Assembly (NCBI RefSeq): GCF_026262505.1 | Contig: NC_067205.1 | Location: 17,918,001 to 17,982,000, forward strand | DNA: 64,000 nucleotides | Direction of reading: 5' to 3' | Source of the DNA: Trichomonas vaginalis G3 | Lineage: Eukaryota; Parabasalia; Trichomonadida; Trichomonadidae | Shown here: one piece after another, positions 10,907 to 22,793 of the stretch | How the letters are laid out: every line of letters begins with the position of its first letter | How positions within the stretch are numbered: the stretch's first letter is position 1 | Notes under the pieces: model-generated | What the model saw: the letters and a program-made list of their open reading frames with translations, nothing else | Databases searched by the model: none | What the model was told of the DNA's origin: nothing | Position numbers and translations under genes: made by a program

Positions 10907-13900
10907 GCTAAAGTAATAAAATCTTTTGATTATGACATTAATATTATTGATGCATATACACCATCTTTCGATGTTAAAAGTAGTGTATACAATAGAGATT
11001 ATACGGTTAGAGATGAAATAAAATTCGATATAGAGGTTTTGGAACCCAACTATAATCAGAAATTTGTAGTTAATATATCAATTAATGGACAAAATGAGTC
11101 ACTTATGACTGAGACAGCATATACTGGGCGTTTTACATTCGAATATAAATTCAACTTAAAACAAGAAGGTGAATATAGTGTTCAATTCTATTTCGCAGAT
11201 CCATATGTTATTTTGCAATCAAGGTTACATAAATTTTCAATAAAATACTATCCAGAAATCAATATTGAAAAATTAGGCCCTAAAAGATCTACAATGTATT
11301 CAGGAGAAAATTGTACATATAATGTTACGATTATTGATTATCCTCCTTCTGAAATTTTCACTATCAAATACTATATAGAAGGTTCAGATGACATTAGACA
11401 AATTGATGGCGTACACACATCTGAAATTGATTATATGACTTCTGTAAATGTATCCATACCAGTTCCTTCAATGTATGGAAAATATAATGTAAAAATTAAA
11501 ATTATTAACTCAACTAATCAAGTTGTCAAAGATGAAGAATTTTCCTTTGAGAAGAATGATCCATTGACTAGCTACCAACAAACTTCTACCATCCCTGAAA
11601 AAATATGTAAAAATGCTCAGATTCGTGTAGAATATTTAATCGAAGGTGGTGATAATCCGACATTCTACTATAAATTTAATAATTCTCGCATTTATAATAA
11701 TCGAATGGTCAAGCTCACAAATGAATATGGAAAACAAAATGAAGCATGGGGTTATTCCGATACAGCATACCGTCTTGGAGAACTCCAATTTGGTTATGGA
11801 CTTTTCGAAGATGAATCTAATTTCACAAACAAAACAGTTTTAGTTGAAGACTGCAATGAGCCGTTCATTGATCTTTCTCCTCGAGATTGGAGAAATCCTT
11901 TATATTACAATATTGGTTTTGATGTCAAATGTAACCATGTTCCAGATACATACGTCACAATATATGCACAAGTATTTGGTTATAATCCTTATGTTGTTAC
12001 ATCATATCATGCCACAAACAAAACATTTTATCATTCATTTTATGTTCCTGGATATTTATTCGGAATTGGTAATGAATATTTAATTATTTATGCCATTAAT
12101 GAAAATAACAAAATTACCAACATCGAATATTTAAGATTCCAAAGACCTATTGATATTTATTTGGGAATTGAGGCAACTCCATTGACACCATTATACAATC
12201 CTGGTAAAACCGTGTTGATTTCCACCAAAGTTGTTAATGTTAAACCAAACACAAAGGTCAAGTTAAATTGTTTTAATCGTGATCAATGGATAAGTTACTA
12301 TAGTGGTTTAGAATTAATAGGTAATAATAATTACCAAACATCAGAAGTTATATTAGAAATTGAATTACCTGAAGTTTATAATTATGGATATTTTGAAATT
12401 GAAATTCAAGCTGGTAGCGATGACTACGATACTAGAAGTAATTCTATATCTCTATATTCATCAGATAAAAAACCTACAAAAATTTTGCATTGGAACGAAA
12501 CAAAAGATGTTTATTATAAGAATGGTGCAATAAACTTTGATGCAATTATTTCTGCTGAGGTTTTTGGAGATTGCTACATATATTATTATTTTGATAATTT
12601 ATATGATGATGATAAATATAGTTATTTCAATGCTGAAGCTATCACCAATGTTAATACTCAATTGATTATCCCACAATTTTATGATTCAGGATATCATACA
12701 GTATCAGTATATCTGAGAGATAGATTCATGCAAAAAAGTGAAATAATGACGAGAAGTTTTTATTATGACATGAGGAATGCTCCAGTATTAGAAATCACAT
12801 ATAACAATTACTATAATCGAATATTTTATTTCTTCGAAACAGCTAAATTTGACGTTAGTGTTCAAGATTCAGATGTTGGTGATCATATTTATGTTTATGT
12901 TAAAATCAACAATGAAGAACCAATTCTTGTTTTTGATCAACAATCTGAAGGGCAAAAACTTACATTCAACTATGATTATAAGATTCCTCATATTGAGGGA
13001 ACTACAAAAATTAAATTCCTTGCAAGAGATTCAACAGATGCTGATGCTGTTTCACGAGAATACCACTTATATGTTCGAAAACATCCATCTGTCTTGATAT
13101 CAACAAATATATCAGAACGATATAATCCAGGTGAAACAATAGAAATTAAAGGTTTTGTCGTTGATTGTGATCCAAATAAGAACTACGAAGTAATTTACTC
13201 AATATCAGATAAATCTGATAGTAATCTCAAGGAAAACATTGGAACCACTAATATATTAACAAATGATGATTTCTCTTCCAATGAATTCTCATTTAATCTA
13301 AAACTGCCTGAAATTATCAATAATTACACCCTTCATTTTTGGGCAAGGGATGAAAACTATGTATCAACATTCACAACAAAATATGAAATCATTTTATCAG
13401 CTGCTCCACAAATAATTTCATTATCGTTTGTTAAAGAAACCATTGACCAACGTGAATCCCTTCCGATTACTTTGGAAGTCAAAGATGATTCAAAATTCAG
13501 AGTTTATTGGAGGTATGATGATGAAAATTCAAGGAACAATATATCATACTCTGCGTTTATCACTGGAACAAATGAAAATCAACTCATTAATCTTTATACT
13601 AATCCTGAATCTTCAAAAAATGCAGGTATCCATCAACTTACGGTCTGGCTAGTTGATGAATTCGGTCTTCAATCTGAACAAATTACGAAAAGCTTTATGG
13701 TAACTAATAATAGATTCAGTGTTTATATTGGTTATTATATGATCAACTATACATTAAAATACTCTGATAAAGTGGAAATTAAAGAAGGCTATGTTGAATC
13801 AGAGAATGAATTACCTCTTAATTTATATTTCTCCATCGATAATGAAGACTTTGAATTGATAAAAGAAAATTTAAGTAGTTATTATTATAGAATTCCAACC

Positions 13901-15149
13901 ACATATAAAAACCCACGAATTGAAGGTGAGCATCGTCTTAACTTTTTAATTAAAGAAGTTAATTCAGAAAATAATAGAGTTCGTCTTTATTATCAAATTT
14001 TCTATGTGGTTAGAGAACAAAAGCTTGAAATTATCAACAAATTAGAAAAAGGATATCCAATCAATTCGATTATCCCAATAACAGTTAAGCTAGTTGATTT
14101 CAATCCAAACCAAGATTTCGAACTCCAGTACTTTGATGGCATGGATAATTACCCAATTGGGACAGTTCATGTTAATGAGGAATATTTTGCAGATTTGATC
14201 ACATTCAATTATAAAGTCAAGCCATGGAATATTTTTAATTTTATTATAAATATTACATGTTTTGATGGAGATAAAATGTACTCAATTGAAAGAAAACTCG
14301 CAATAGGTGAAAAACCTGAGTTTGTTATTCGTTCAATATTCCCTCAAAAGTATTATGAATTTGAAACTGATTTAATTGACTTTGATCTTGGTGTAAAATG
14401 TGATCAAAAATGTTCAGTTATGGTATATGATAGATATTATAGCGAGCATTTTAATATAACCAAAAATGAAATCTCGTCTTATGGAAGATTAATTAATATA
14501 TCATGCTCAGTCGATTTAAATGAAGGTAAATTTGATGTGTATGTAGTTGATGATAAAGGAATCAAATCAGATGAAATTAGCTTTAATTTAGAATCAAGTT
14601 GGTCACATGCATCTCGCTTTGAAATTAATTCAGATTTTCATGAACATATTTTCTTACATGATGAAATTTACATGAATATAACTGTATTTAATACAAAATG
14701 GCAACGTATTACTGGTGATTTTCAGTATAAAATTGATGATAATAGTGATTTTCAAACTGTTTTTACATACACTACAAATTATAATCATCCTTCATTTAAT
14801 CAAGAAATTACGATTCCCAACCCTAGAGTAGAAGGATATCATATATTATATTTGAGGACTGTCAATCCAAATAATGTTTATTCAATTACTAGAGTATTAG
14901 TTTTTTATGTTGAGAGATATCGAAGCATTTCATTTGAAGTATTACCAAAGAAGGCATATTCTAATCGAGAATCAAACATTATTTCTGGATATATTTTAGA
15001 TTTTGATCCAGATACAAATGCTGATATATATTTCAAAATTGATAATGGTGAAGAGGTTCATGTTGGACAATTTACTTCTCATTCAAATTACAAGACTGAT
15101 TTATTTGAAATAACAATTCCAAATGGCGATGAAAGAACTAAACATCATA
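10907..15149 (+). pseudogene. Giant Ig-like-repeat surface protein, part 2 of 3
   Basis: The frame is open from just after the hAT duplication; the annotated ATG at 11,039 is internal, and in-frame codons upstream (IEYAKVIKSFDYD) belong to the protein. It encodes about 1,410 residues of repeating beta-domains of about 100 residues, with recurring motifs YNPGETIEIKGFVVD, YSNRESNIISGYILDFDP and IPHIEGTTKIKFLARD, and few cysteines. No enzyme motif is seen; an adhesin-like, extracellular role is inference. The frame is broken at 15,149 by the mariner element and continues in phase at 16,455. Neighbouring domains are diverged rather than identical, so the array is old. Confidence 0.75.
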
Positions 15150-16452
15150 TAGGGTGTCCAAAGGTGCGTTTAGCACAGCGCTCTATATGAGACTATTAAA
15201 GGAGATATATGCTGATTATAAATATAATAAAAAAATATGAATATATGTATATGATGAGTATGTTGTATTTTGGCGCCATGCCGGGATATAAAATGAATTT
15301 TGAGACAAGAGGCGGTTTCGCGGGAAATTTTGGCGGGATTTTTTTCATTTTTTTAATGAATCATAAAGAAAACATCCTCGCTCTTGCAAAAAAATGCAAA
15401 GACTGTAAAAAAATCTACGAGACATTGGTAAAATGCTTCGGTATGGATGCTCCTAGCTATTCCACTGTAACGTATCATGTTAGGATGTATCACTTCATGA
15501 ACAAAAAGGCGCCCATCATAAAAATTGACAAAAAATCGCCGGATCAAAGAAAAATCAAAGCAATTCTTCAAGCGCTAGATGAAGACCCAAGAGCATCACT
15601 CAGAAGGATAGAGGAGATGACAAAGATGCCACGTACAACAGTCAGTTATTATCTGCACAATTATTTGAACTACATACTAGCGTATACACGTTGGGTTCCG
15701 CACAACCTTAATTCAGTTCAAAAAAAATCTAGAGTCCAATCTTCGAAAGAGCTCCTCTCTATATTGGGTGCGTATCAATCCAAGAAGTTTCGCTTTTTAG
15801 TAACAGGGGACGAGTCTTGGTTTCAATATGCAACAGAAGCCAAAATCATGTGGATCCCGAAGGATGAAAATCCGCAAACATTCCCGAAGAAAAAAATTGA
15901 CACACCAATGATGATGTTGTCAGTTTTTTGGGGCGTGAATGGCATCATCGCAATTGATATTCTTCAAAAACCTAATACGATGAATGCTCAGTATCTAATT
16001 GACAATGTTCTTACTCAAATTATCAATTCTGATGAGTTTGAGAAATCCAAACAACAAAAACAAAAGTTTGCAATTCATTTTGATAATTCAAGAGTTCACA
16101 AAAGTCATAAGGTAATGAATTACTTGGTGGAAAACAATGTCAAAGTTGTTCCAAACCCAATTTATTCACCTGATATTGCACCCTCTGACTTTTATTTATT
16201 CGGCACGCTAAAAAAGAGAGCTGAAGGACGCGAATTCGCGAGTCCAGATGATCTTGAAAATTTTGTAAGAGAGCAATTTGAGCAATTTTCTCATGATGAT
16301 TTAAAGCGTGTCTTTCAAGCCTGGATCGATCGCTGCGAACGCGTGATTGAATCCAATGGTGATTATATTTAAATAAACTTTATATATATGTAACTTGTTT
16401 ATTTCTATTCGCAGTATTCAGGTTTGTGCTAAACACACCTTTGGACACCCTA
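15150..16452 (+). mobile_element. Mariner element (Tc1/mariner, DD34D)
   Basis: Terminal inverted repeats of 27 bp differ at one base (left AGGGTGTCCAAAGGTGCGTT, right complement AGGGTGTCCAAAGGTGTGTT, continuing TAGCACA). The TA target duplication is at 15,148-15,149 and 16,453-16,454. The element is 1,303 bp and carries a complete transposase. It interrupts the giant surface-protein gene in a position where removal of element plus one TA keeps frame. Its organisation matches the mariner family described from Trichomonas vaginalis. Near-identical TIRs and an open transposase suggest a recent insertion. Confidence 0.92.
15209..16372 (+). CDS. Mariner transposase, intact
   Basis: 387 codons from the first ATG. 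Homology-like content begins at the internal ATG at 15,356 (MNHKENILALAKK), which may be the true start. Two helix-turn-helix regions occupy about residues 55-150, with mariner motifs RWVPHNL (161-167) and YSPDIAPSDFYLFG (319-332). The catalytic triad is D201 (TGDESW), D292 (HFDN) and D327 (APSD), with 34 residues between the last two, i.e. DD34D. It catalyses cut-and-paste transposition at TA sites through the flanking TIRs. No stop or frameshift is present, so this copy could be active. It is more GC-balanced than the surrounding host gene. Confidence 0.95.
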   Translation: MLIINIIKKYEYMYMMSMLYFGAMPGYKMNFETRGGFAGNFGGIFFIFLMNHKENILALAKKCKDCKKIYETLVKCFGMDAPSYSTVTYHVRMYHFMNKKAPIIKIDKKSPDQRKIKAILQALDEDPRASLRRIEEMTKMPRTTVSYYLHNYLNYILAYTRWVPHNLNSVQKKSRVQSSKELLSILGAYQSKKFRFLVTGDESWFQYATEAKIMWIPKDENPQTFPKKKIDTPMMMLSVFWGVNGIIAIDILQKPNTMNAQYLIDNVLTQIINSDEFEKSKQQKQKFAIHFDNSRVHKSHKVMNYLVENNVKVVPNPIYSPDIAPSDFYLFGTLKKRAEGREFASPDDLENFVREQFEQFSHDDLKRVFQAWIDRCERVIESNGDYI

Positions 16453-16454
16453 TA

Positions 16455-19400
16455 TTAATATAATTTTGAAAGATGGATCAGAAACCGTTCAAGATTACGA
16501 GTATGAATATTTATTCAATCTAGATCCTAAGGTTAAACTTCTCAACAATATGCGTGAAACGTATTATGCATTAGATCATTTCGATATTCATGTTGAAGTG
16601 AGTGATAATACAATAGCCAAACTATTCTATTGCCTCAATGAATTGTATGACAAGCAAGTTGAATTATTCAGTTTTGTTTCAAATGGTGAAACAATTACTA
16701 AAGTATTACAGATTCCATTGAAGTTTGCATTTCCATCAAGAGGAAATAACAAATTGCATTTATATGCAATTGATGAATTTGATGCAAAATCGGAAGAAAT
16801 TGTTGTAGAATTTAATTACAACCCAAGTATTTTCGCTCCTCAAGTAAATTATGTCTTTGATAGTTCAAAGACACTTTACGCATATCATCAAACAATAGAT
16901 ATCAGTGGTCAGTATAAGTCAGTAATGAACAGTATCGTTACATTCTATTACAAGATAAATGACACTGATTATCAAGAAATTAAATCATACATCGGTTGTG
17001 ATATGTTCAGAGATTTCAGTTTGAATATTCCAGTTCCAAGATCTGATGCCATGTTTGTTGTAACAATTGAAGCCAGAACGAAGAATGGTGCAACATCACA
17101 GTTCATCACTCACTTCCTCAGAGTCGAAAAGAGACCAGGCATATACATGGATACGGATATCAAATTTGCTCAGAAGAAAGGAGATGATATAACAATCAAA
17201 GGATACATCGGAGACTTCGATCCAGATCAAACTTTCAAAGTCTATTATTCATTAGTTCCTATGGAAAGCAAGAAGAGATTACAAGAAATCGAAAAAGTAT
17301 TAGTTGGCGAACTATTAGTCGATGATAGGCTGCGCTCTGACTCATTTTCATTTAATGTTAGTGTTCCAACAACAGCAGAGAAAAAGAAGATGAAGATCTG
17401 GGCCGAATCAAATGGAGAATCTGTTGCTTCTGCTCTCAATGAATCTAACTTTCTCAATATCCTTCCAACCATAGAATTGGTAGGTAGTGTTGATAAGAAC
17501 TACTATCCATCTTCGAATATTGATCTTGAATTGAATCTTAAAGATGATTCATCTGCGAAAATTATGATTATCATTGACGAAAATGATATGAATAACTTGA
17601 CAGATTATATCATATGCAACGATGAAACAGTAAATGTCAAGAATACAATAGAGATTAATCAATTATCTCTTAGTGAAGGGCCGCATTCACTCAAGATATT
17701 TGCAATCGATGATGAAAATGCATTTTCTAATATTTTAATGTATGGAATTGTTATTATTGAAGGAAAACCTCCTTCGATTGAAATAGAAAGTATAGAAGAG
17801 AAACATAATATTCTTGGAAATGATCTTTTGACATTGAATTGCAAAGTTCATAATGAAGGAATGAGCGATAAAATAACAGTCAGTCTTACAATTAATGATC
17901 TCTCTGAAGTTATATTCACATCGAATTCTAAAAATGAAATGTATGTATTTAGTCACCAGATTACAGTTCCATCAGGTGCAGGAACAATCAAATACGAATT
18001 ACAAGCAATTGATAAAAACGATATCAAGAGTTCAATTATTGAAGGAAACTACACAAAGAAAGATCCAGAAGATTATACAGCAACAACATCATATCAGATC
18101 GGCGAAGGTGGAATACCATTAGAGACGAAATTAATTTCTGCAATTTACAAGTGGTTCCCTGAAATAGAGTCATCCACGAGGAAGATGAACATTCTTTTGA
18201 AGTATGTTGAAGACAATTCAGATTCACAAGAAATGAATTCGATTCAAGTTGACAACGAAATGACATTAGAATCATTCAAATCATCACATGCACAAAATGC
18301 TATTTCAGGTATATTCGAAGTCTTGCTTAATGATCAAAATACTAATGAGAAGATTGTTGCAATGAAGCAACCTGTCTTGTTCTACAGACCACCTGAATTC
18401 GAACTAATCACACCTTTGCAAGGTAAATACTATGGAAACGCATTCATAAACGTCGAAATTCTTATTAAATCAAATATGAATGTTCAGATCAGATATAAGA
18501 TTGATGATGATGAATACAAGAATCTAACAGATATTCTCTCTGTTCAGAATGAAATGAGCACAAGAAATCAAATTGAAATCGAAAAGGATTCACTATCTTA
18601 TGAAAGACATTCATTGAATTTGTTTATAATCGATCAATTTGGTCAAGAAACTCCATATCTGACCAAATGGTTCTATTATTATAACTTAAATACGCCAACA
18701 TTGATTCTTGATCCAGCTGAAGATCCAGAATATATTTATTATCTTGGAGATGAAATTCCACTCAAAGGCACATTGAATGATGAGGACGAAGAAGATAACT
18801 TATCTCTTTGGATCAGTTTCAATGATGACCCATTTGAGAAAATATATGAATGTGTATCAGCAAATCGTCCTTCATGTCATTCATTCGATAAAAATGTTAC
18901 AGGAAGAGGAATCAACGGAACAAATACTATCACTCTTAATGTTCAAGATAGTGGCAAGAGTACATCTAAGAATGCTATTCGAACATTTAAATTTATCAAC
19001 ACATCAAGACCTAATCCTAATGAAGAAACGCCCGACCCTGATGAAGGCAACTCTACAACCAGTGGAAATGAAACATCAGGAGGAGAAAAAACAAATCCAG
19101 ATCAAGGAAACTCTACCACATCAGGAGGAGGAAACACAAATCCAGATCAAGGAAACTCTACCACATCAGGAGGAGGAAACACAAATCCAGATCAAGGAAA
19201 CTCTACCACATCAGGAGGAGGAAACACAAATCCAGATCAAGGAAACTCTACCACATCAGGAGGAGGAAACACAAATCCAGATCAAGGAAACTCTACCACA
19301 TCAGGAGGAGGAAACACAAATCCAGGAGAAGGAAATAAGCCAGTTGAAAGCAAATCTGATTTCCCAGAAAGAACACTACCTGTTCCAATTCCAACCAAAT

Positions 19401-19726
19401 TACCACCAGATTATGATGGAGAAACAACAGAAACACTAATCCAAACTTATACAATCGTAAACACAATTGATGAAAACGGAAAAGAAACTAAAACATATCA
19501 AGAGACATTAATACTTTATCAAATTGCTAATCAAGGACAAGGAAGTAAGTGATTTTTTGATAGTGTCTTTGGAAAGTACATCATATGGCCATTAATTGCA
19601 GTCATTGTTATCATTTCTGTTGTAATAATTGCATTAATCATAAGAAAGCATCATAATGCAAGACAAGAATCCAGTTCAGAACAGGTCTATGAGTTTAATG
19701 ATGATGAATATAAATATGATATTTAA
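16455..19726 (+). pseudogene. Giant Ig-like-repeat surface protein, part 3 with membrane anchor
   Basis: The frame is in phase with part 2 across the mariner. The tool-style start at 16,466 is a TTG and is not a real start. It continues the Ig-like repeats (signatures AIDEFDAKSEEIVVEFN, AIDDENAFSNIL) to about 18,990, then a Pro/Ser/Thr/Gly-rich stalk with five 15-residue repeats and a PIPTKLPPDYDG linker. A TGA at 19,550-19,552 stops the frame. In the same frame directly after it come FFDSVFGKY, a hydrophobic helix (WPLIAVIVIISVVIIALII) and a basic-then-acidic tail ending DDEYKYDI at 19,726. The protein was therefore a type I surface protein; the TGA would release it or mark decay. Confidence 0.8.
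19086..19330 (+). repeat. 45-bp tandem repeat encoding the stalk
   Basis: Five nearly perfect 45-bp units encode GNTNPDQGNSTTSGG repeats just before the membrane-proximal linker of the surface protein. The Ser/Thr/Asn content suggests a glycosylated stalk. Near-identity of units implies recent expansion or homogenisation. Confidence 0.9.
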
Positions 19727-20523
19727 TTTTTAATTTAAAACAATTTTATTTAATTTATTCCTTCGATTGGATAACTATTTTGATCATTCTGAAATAAATT
19801 TTGATAAATTATAATCAGAAATCTAAATTATTACCTGTGAAAAATACAAGTTAATATCAGAAATTAAAATAATAATACATGAATATCATTCAGGGTTATA
19901 TTTAAATTCTCATAACAAGATTTTTTTGCCAATCACTCCAAATCACTTCATTTTATAAATATATGTCGAATGTCACACATAATTAATAAAAATATTTTTT
20001 ATTTTCAAAAAGGTACTTTTAATGGGCCAAAAATTGAAAATTTTTAATTTCTCTAGTTTCTAGCCAGAGTCGATACGAAAAGCAAAGGTACCCCCACTCT
20101 AAAACTGTTAATAATATCGGCTTGGTTTTAAGGGTATAGATTATATAGATCATTATAAGATATTATGCGTTGAGTAATCAAAAATTCGTCTGTATCATCT
20201 TAAGATAAATTCGCATAAAAATACAAAAAAAAGTTTGTAATGAAATTCTTTGAAATATGATATGAAAAATTGTTGGCAGTTATTCGAATTCAATTCTAAG
20301 GTAAGTCGCTCGTTGAGTAAATCTATTTGTTCTGAATTCTTGGCTTCTTCTCAGTCATACTATTTTAAAATTTGGTTGATTAATCAATTTTAAGTAAATG
20401 GCTTATTGGCTACTGCATGGATTATGAAGTAATGCAGTAATTATTTCTGATTTGTCAAAAAAAGTACAAAAAAAAATCATAATGTTATTTCTCAAGACGA
20501 ATAATTTTTATTATTCTTCAAGA
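19727..20523. other. Intergenic region, nothing recognised
   Basis: About 800 bp of AT-rich sequence between the convergent ends of the surface-protein gene and the tandem-repeat gene. I see no ORF, RNA gene or repeat shared with the rest of the window. Confidence 0.5.
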
Positions 20524-21243
20524 TTACTCATTGCTTTCATAGCGAATTCTGATTTCTCCCCAGCTTTTTGGTAAACGGAATCTGATGCCACCCTTGATGT
20601 TGTCATCATCCTCATACTCTTCTTCGTTTGACTCATAACGGAAGCCAAGTGTGCCCCAGCCTCTTGGTAAGTGGTAACGGATACCGAACTTGATGTTGTC
20701 ATCATCCTCATACTCTTCTTCATTAGATTCGTAGCGGAATATGATGTCGCCCCAGCCCTTTGGTAAGTGGCCTCTGATGTTAAACTTGATGTTATCGTCA
20801 TCAAGTTCTTCTTCGTTGGATTCGTAGCGGAAGCCAAGTGTGCCCCAGCCTCTTGGTAAGTGGTAACGGATACCGAACTTGATGTTATCGTCATCGAGTT
20901 CTTCTTCGTTGGATTCGTAGCGGAAGCCAAGTGTGCCCCAGCCTCTTGGTAAGTGGTAACGGATACCGAACTTGATGTTATCGTCATCGAGTTCTTCTTC
21001 GTTGGATTCGTAGCGGAATATGATGTCGCCCCAGCCCTTTGGTAAGTGACCTCTGATGTTAAACTTGATGTTATCGTCATCAAGTTCTTCCTCGTTGGAT
21101 TCGTAGCGGAAGCCAAGTGTGCCCCAACCTCTTGGTAAGTGGTACGAGATACCGAACTTGAGGTTGTCATCATCGTACTGTTCCTCGTTATGATCGTAGT
21201 AATAGTGTACGCTTCTAGCCTGAAGAGCAAAGAGAGGTAACAT
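20524..21243 (-). CDS. Secreted tandem-repeat protein
   Basis: 239 residues. The first 11-12 residues (MLPLFALQARS) look like a short signal peptide. The rest is seven repeats of 31-33 residues, each of the form acidic linker (ESNEEELDDDNIKF) plus beta-like segment. Two segment types alternate: RYHLPRGWGTLGFR and RGHLPKGWGDIIFR, with a divergent last unit (RFRLPKSWGEIRIR). Aromatic/basic beta segments separated by acidic Asp/Glu runs suggest a repetitive, possibly calcium-binding or secreted structural protein; the function is unknown. The start at 21,243 is supported by a TCATTT Inr-like motif about 13 nt upstream. A second frame (20,511-21,230) is also open because of the repeats and is a shadow. 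Confidence 0.8.
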   Translation of the reverse strand: MLPLFALQARSVHYYYDHNEEQYDDDNLKFGISYHLPRGWGTLGFRYESNEEELDDDNIKFNIRGHLPKGWGDIIFRYESNEEELDDDNIKFGIRYHLPRGWGTLGFRYESNEEELDDDNIKFGIRYHLPRGWGTLGFRYESNEEELDDDNIKFNIRGHLPKGWGDIIFRYESNEEEYEDDDNIKFGIRYHLPRGWGTLGFRYESNEEEYEDDDNIKGGIRFRLPKSWGEIRIRYESNE

Positions 21244-21306
21244 AAACTTAAATGATCTGATTTCTGTGTATCAGAATTTTTAACCTGATTGTGTCAGATC
21301 TGACAC
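21244..21306 (-). promoter_or_regulatory. Promoter of tandem-repeat gene: Inr-like motif and 16-bp palindrome
   Basis: On the minus strand TCATTTAAGTTT precedes the ATG, matching the trichomonad initiator pattern TCA(Y)(T/A) close to the start codon. A perfect 16-bp palindrome GTGTCAGATCTGACAC lies at 21,291-21,306, about 50 bp upstream, with more copies of the half-site TCTGA(T/C)A on either side. It could be an operator-like site. Confidence 0.5.
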
Positions 21307-21812
21307 TCAATGAGTGTTTCTGACAGGCAAAATCTGATACATCCAGCAATTGGTGTCAATTTGAACTTTATCAATATTTGTCATAAATATAAGAACAAAA
21401 TATGAAAAAAAGAGTGCGATTGAAATTGAAAATTTGGAAAATCTCTCATTGAGTAAATTCAGCAATTTCTGAATATTGCAATTATTAATAAATACCAGTT
21501 CGATATTCAAAACGTTCTAATGATAATAATCTAATGAAATGAGAATATTTCTGTTTCAAATGGAAATGGTATTTTATTCTCTATATGCTAACCTTTACAT
21601 TTCCGATTTGTTAAATATTTATCTCAAATTTCAAATTTGTCCTCATTGAATAATTTTGATTAAAATGATATACAGTAAAATTTTTAATTCTATAAACTTT
21701 TATGCCAAGAAATACGATTATCCATCATTAATATATGTTAATTCATATTTTGATATTTTTTAAAAAATTTTCAAATCAAACAGTATCAAAAGTATGAAAT
21801 TATTAATATATT
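21307..21812. other. Intergenic region, nothing recognised
   Basis: AT-rich with no credible gene. The last five bases (ATATT, 21,808-21,812) are duplicated at 48,973-48,977 and form the target duplication of foldback copy A2/A3. Confidence 0.5.
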
Positions 21813-22793
21813 TGTTGTAAACAGAAATTCATCAAAAGTAACACCTCAGAAAAGCTAAAATATTGAATTTTTGGAACTTTTGATAGAGCACGTTTTTAAA
21901 TATTAATTAAAGTAAATGTATATTTTGTAAAGATTCTTTTTAATAAAAAAATAAAATTTTGAAGAAGAACACAAAATCTTCTGAAAAATAATATCACATA
22001 AACTCATATTATTTTCTAATATATAACTATTTTATATAAAAATCAAAATCAATGATCTTAAAAGCGAAGGATAAACCTCAAAATTTACGAATATAATGAG
22101 TGGGAATATAATGCTTATCTATCATAAAACCATATGAAATATCAATTTTTGCTTTACGCCTAATTTTTGACGACAATTAGCAAAAAATGTTAAATGTTAA
22201 CACTCAGTCCATTTGAATATGAAAAATAAAATTGACTTTGATTAAATGTTTTTATTTATCATGCAATTCTTCTTGCGACCAAAGATTTGAATAAAAGTTC
22301 AAAAAATAAGATAGCTTAAAAAATAATATGAGAGAGGGTCAAAGTTGCTATTTGTCACTTTTCCACAAGAATATAATGGGGAAAAAGTTATCATATAGTT
22401 GATCTCATTCACTGAGGTGAGAGATGCATGTAGTGTAATATGTAATGGGATAAACAGTGGGATTACTGCTCTAAGTCCTAGGTTCGAGACACATTGGCTT
22501 CATTTTTCTCTTTTTTATTGACGTAAACTATTCAATTTTTGTGTTCTCCATTCAAATTTCAGAATTTTTTTTGCAGATTTCACGCTACATTCGAAGTTAC
22601 CTTTTGTAACAACCACCACTGCCTACGAAAGACGAAAGTGTGTCACGATTTCACCCGGAAATCCGACGGTTGTTTAAGAGTATGCACTTTTGTCACCTAC
22701 TCAAAATAATATACGGTAGTGTTTACTAATAGATGAATAGTATATAAATTCTATTAAAATGGATTTGATCCAAAAAAATATAAAACCAAAAAT
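21813..22793 (-). mobile_element. Foldback family A, left arm of a split copy (A2)
   Basis: Starts TGTTGTAAACAG and runs inward as the inverted arm of the family. It carries the longer arm variant (with GAGGTG...CTTTTGATAGAGCACG) also seen at the right end of copy A4. It is interrupted at 22,330-22,702 by a small element and stops at 22,793, where the 10-bp sequence AACCAAAAAT begins to be repeated 25.5 kb away. The matching right arm is 48,307-48,972. The outer ends of the two arms are flanked by the 5-bp duplication ATATT, so A2 and A3 are the halves of one insertion. Confidence 0.8.
22330..22702 (+). mobile_element. 373-bp element with 10-bp duplication and tRNA-like promoter boxes
   Basis: The uninterrupted site is known from copy A4 (59,525-59,545). 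Here it is split by 373 bp flanked by AAAATAATAT (22,320-22,329 and 22,703-22,712). Ends show a weak inverted repeat (GAGAGAGGGTCAAAGTTGC versus GAGTAGGTGACAAAAGTGC). Inside are a possible A box (TAGTGTAATATG, 22,431) and a good B box (GGTTCGAGAC, 22,481) with about 50-bp spacing. It is either a Mutator-like MITE or a tRNA-derived SINE; no poly(A) tail is present and the T stem does not pair well, so it is not an intact tRNA gene. Confidence 0.6.

Noticed and set aside
19546..19560. Intron with 5' site GTAAGT at the end of the surface-protein ectodomain
   Set aside because: No trichomonad-type branch/3' splice motif follows before the membrane-anchor codons, which continue directly in the same frame.
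20511..21230. Second 239-codon frame over the tandem-repeat gene
   Set aside because: Open only because of the repeats; Ser/Thr low complexity, no signal peptide, and the promoter fits the other frame.
22431..22500. tRNA gene
   Set aside because: B-box-like sequence is good but the T stem does not pair and no cloverleaf can be drawn; treated as tRNA-like promoter boxes in a small element.
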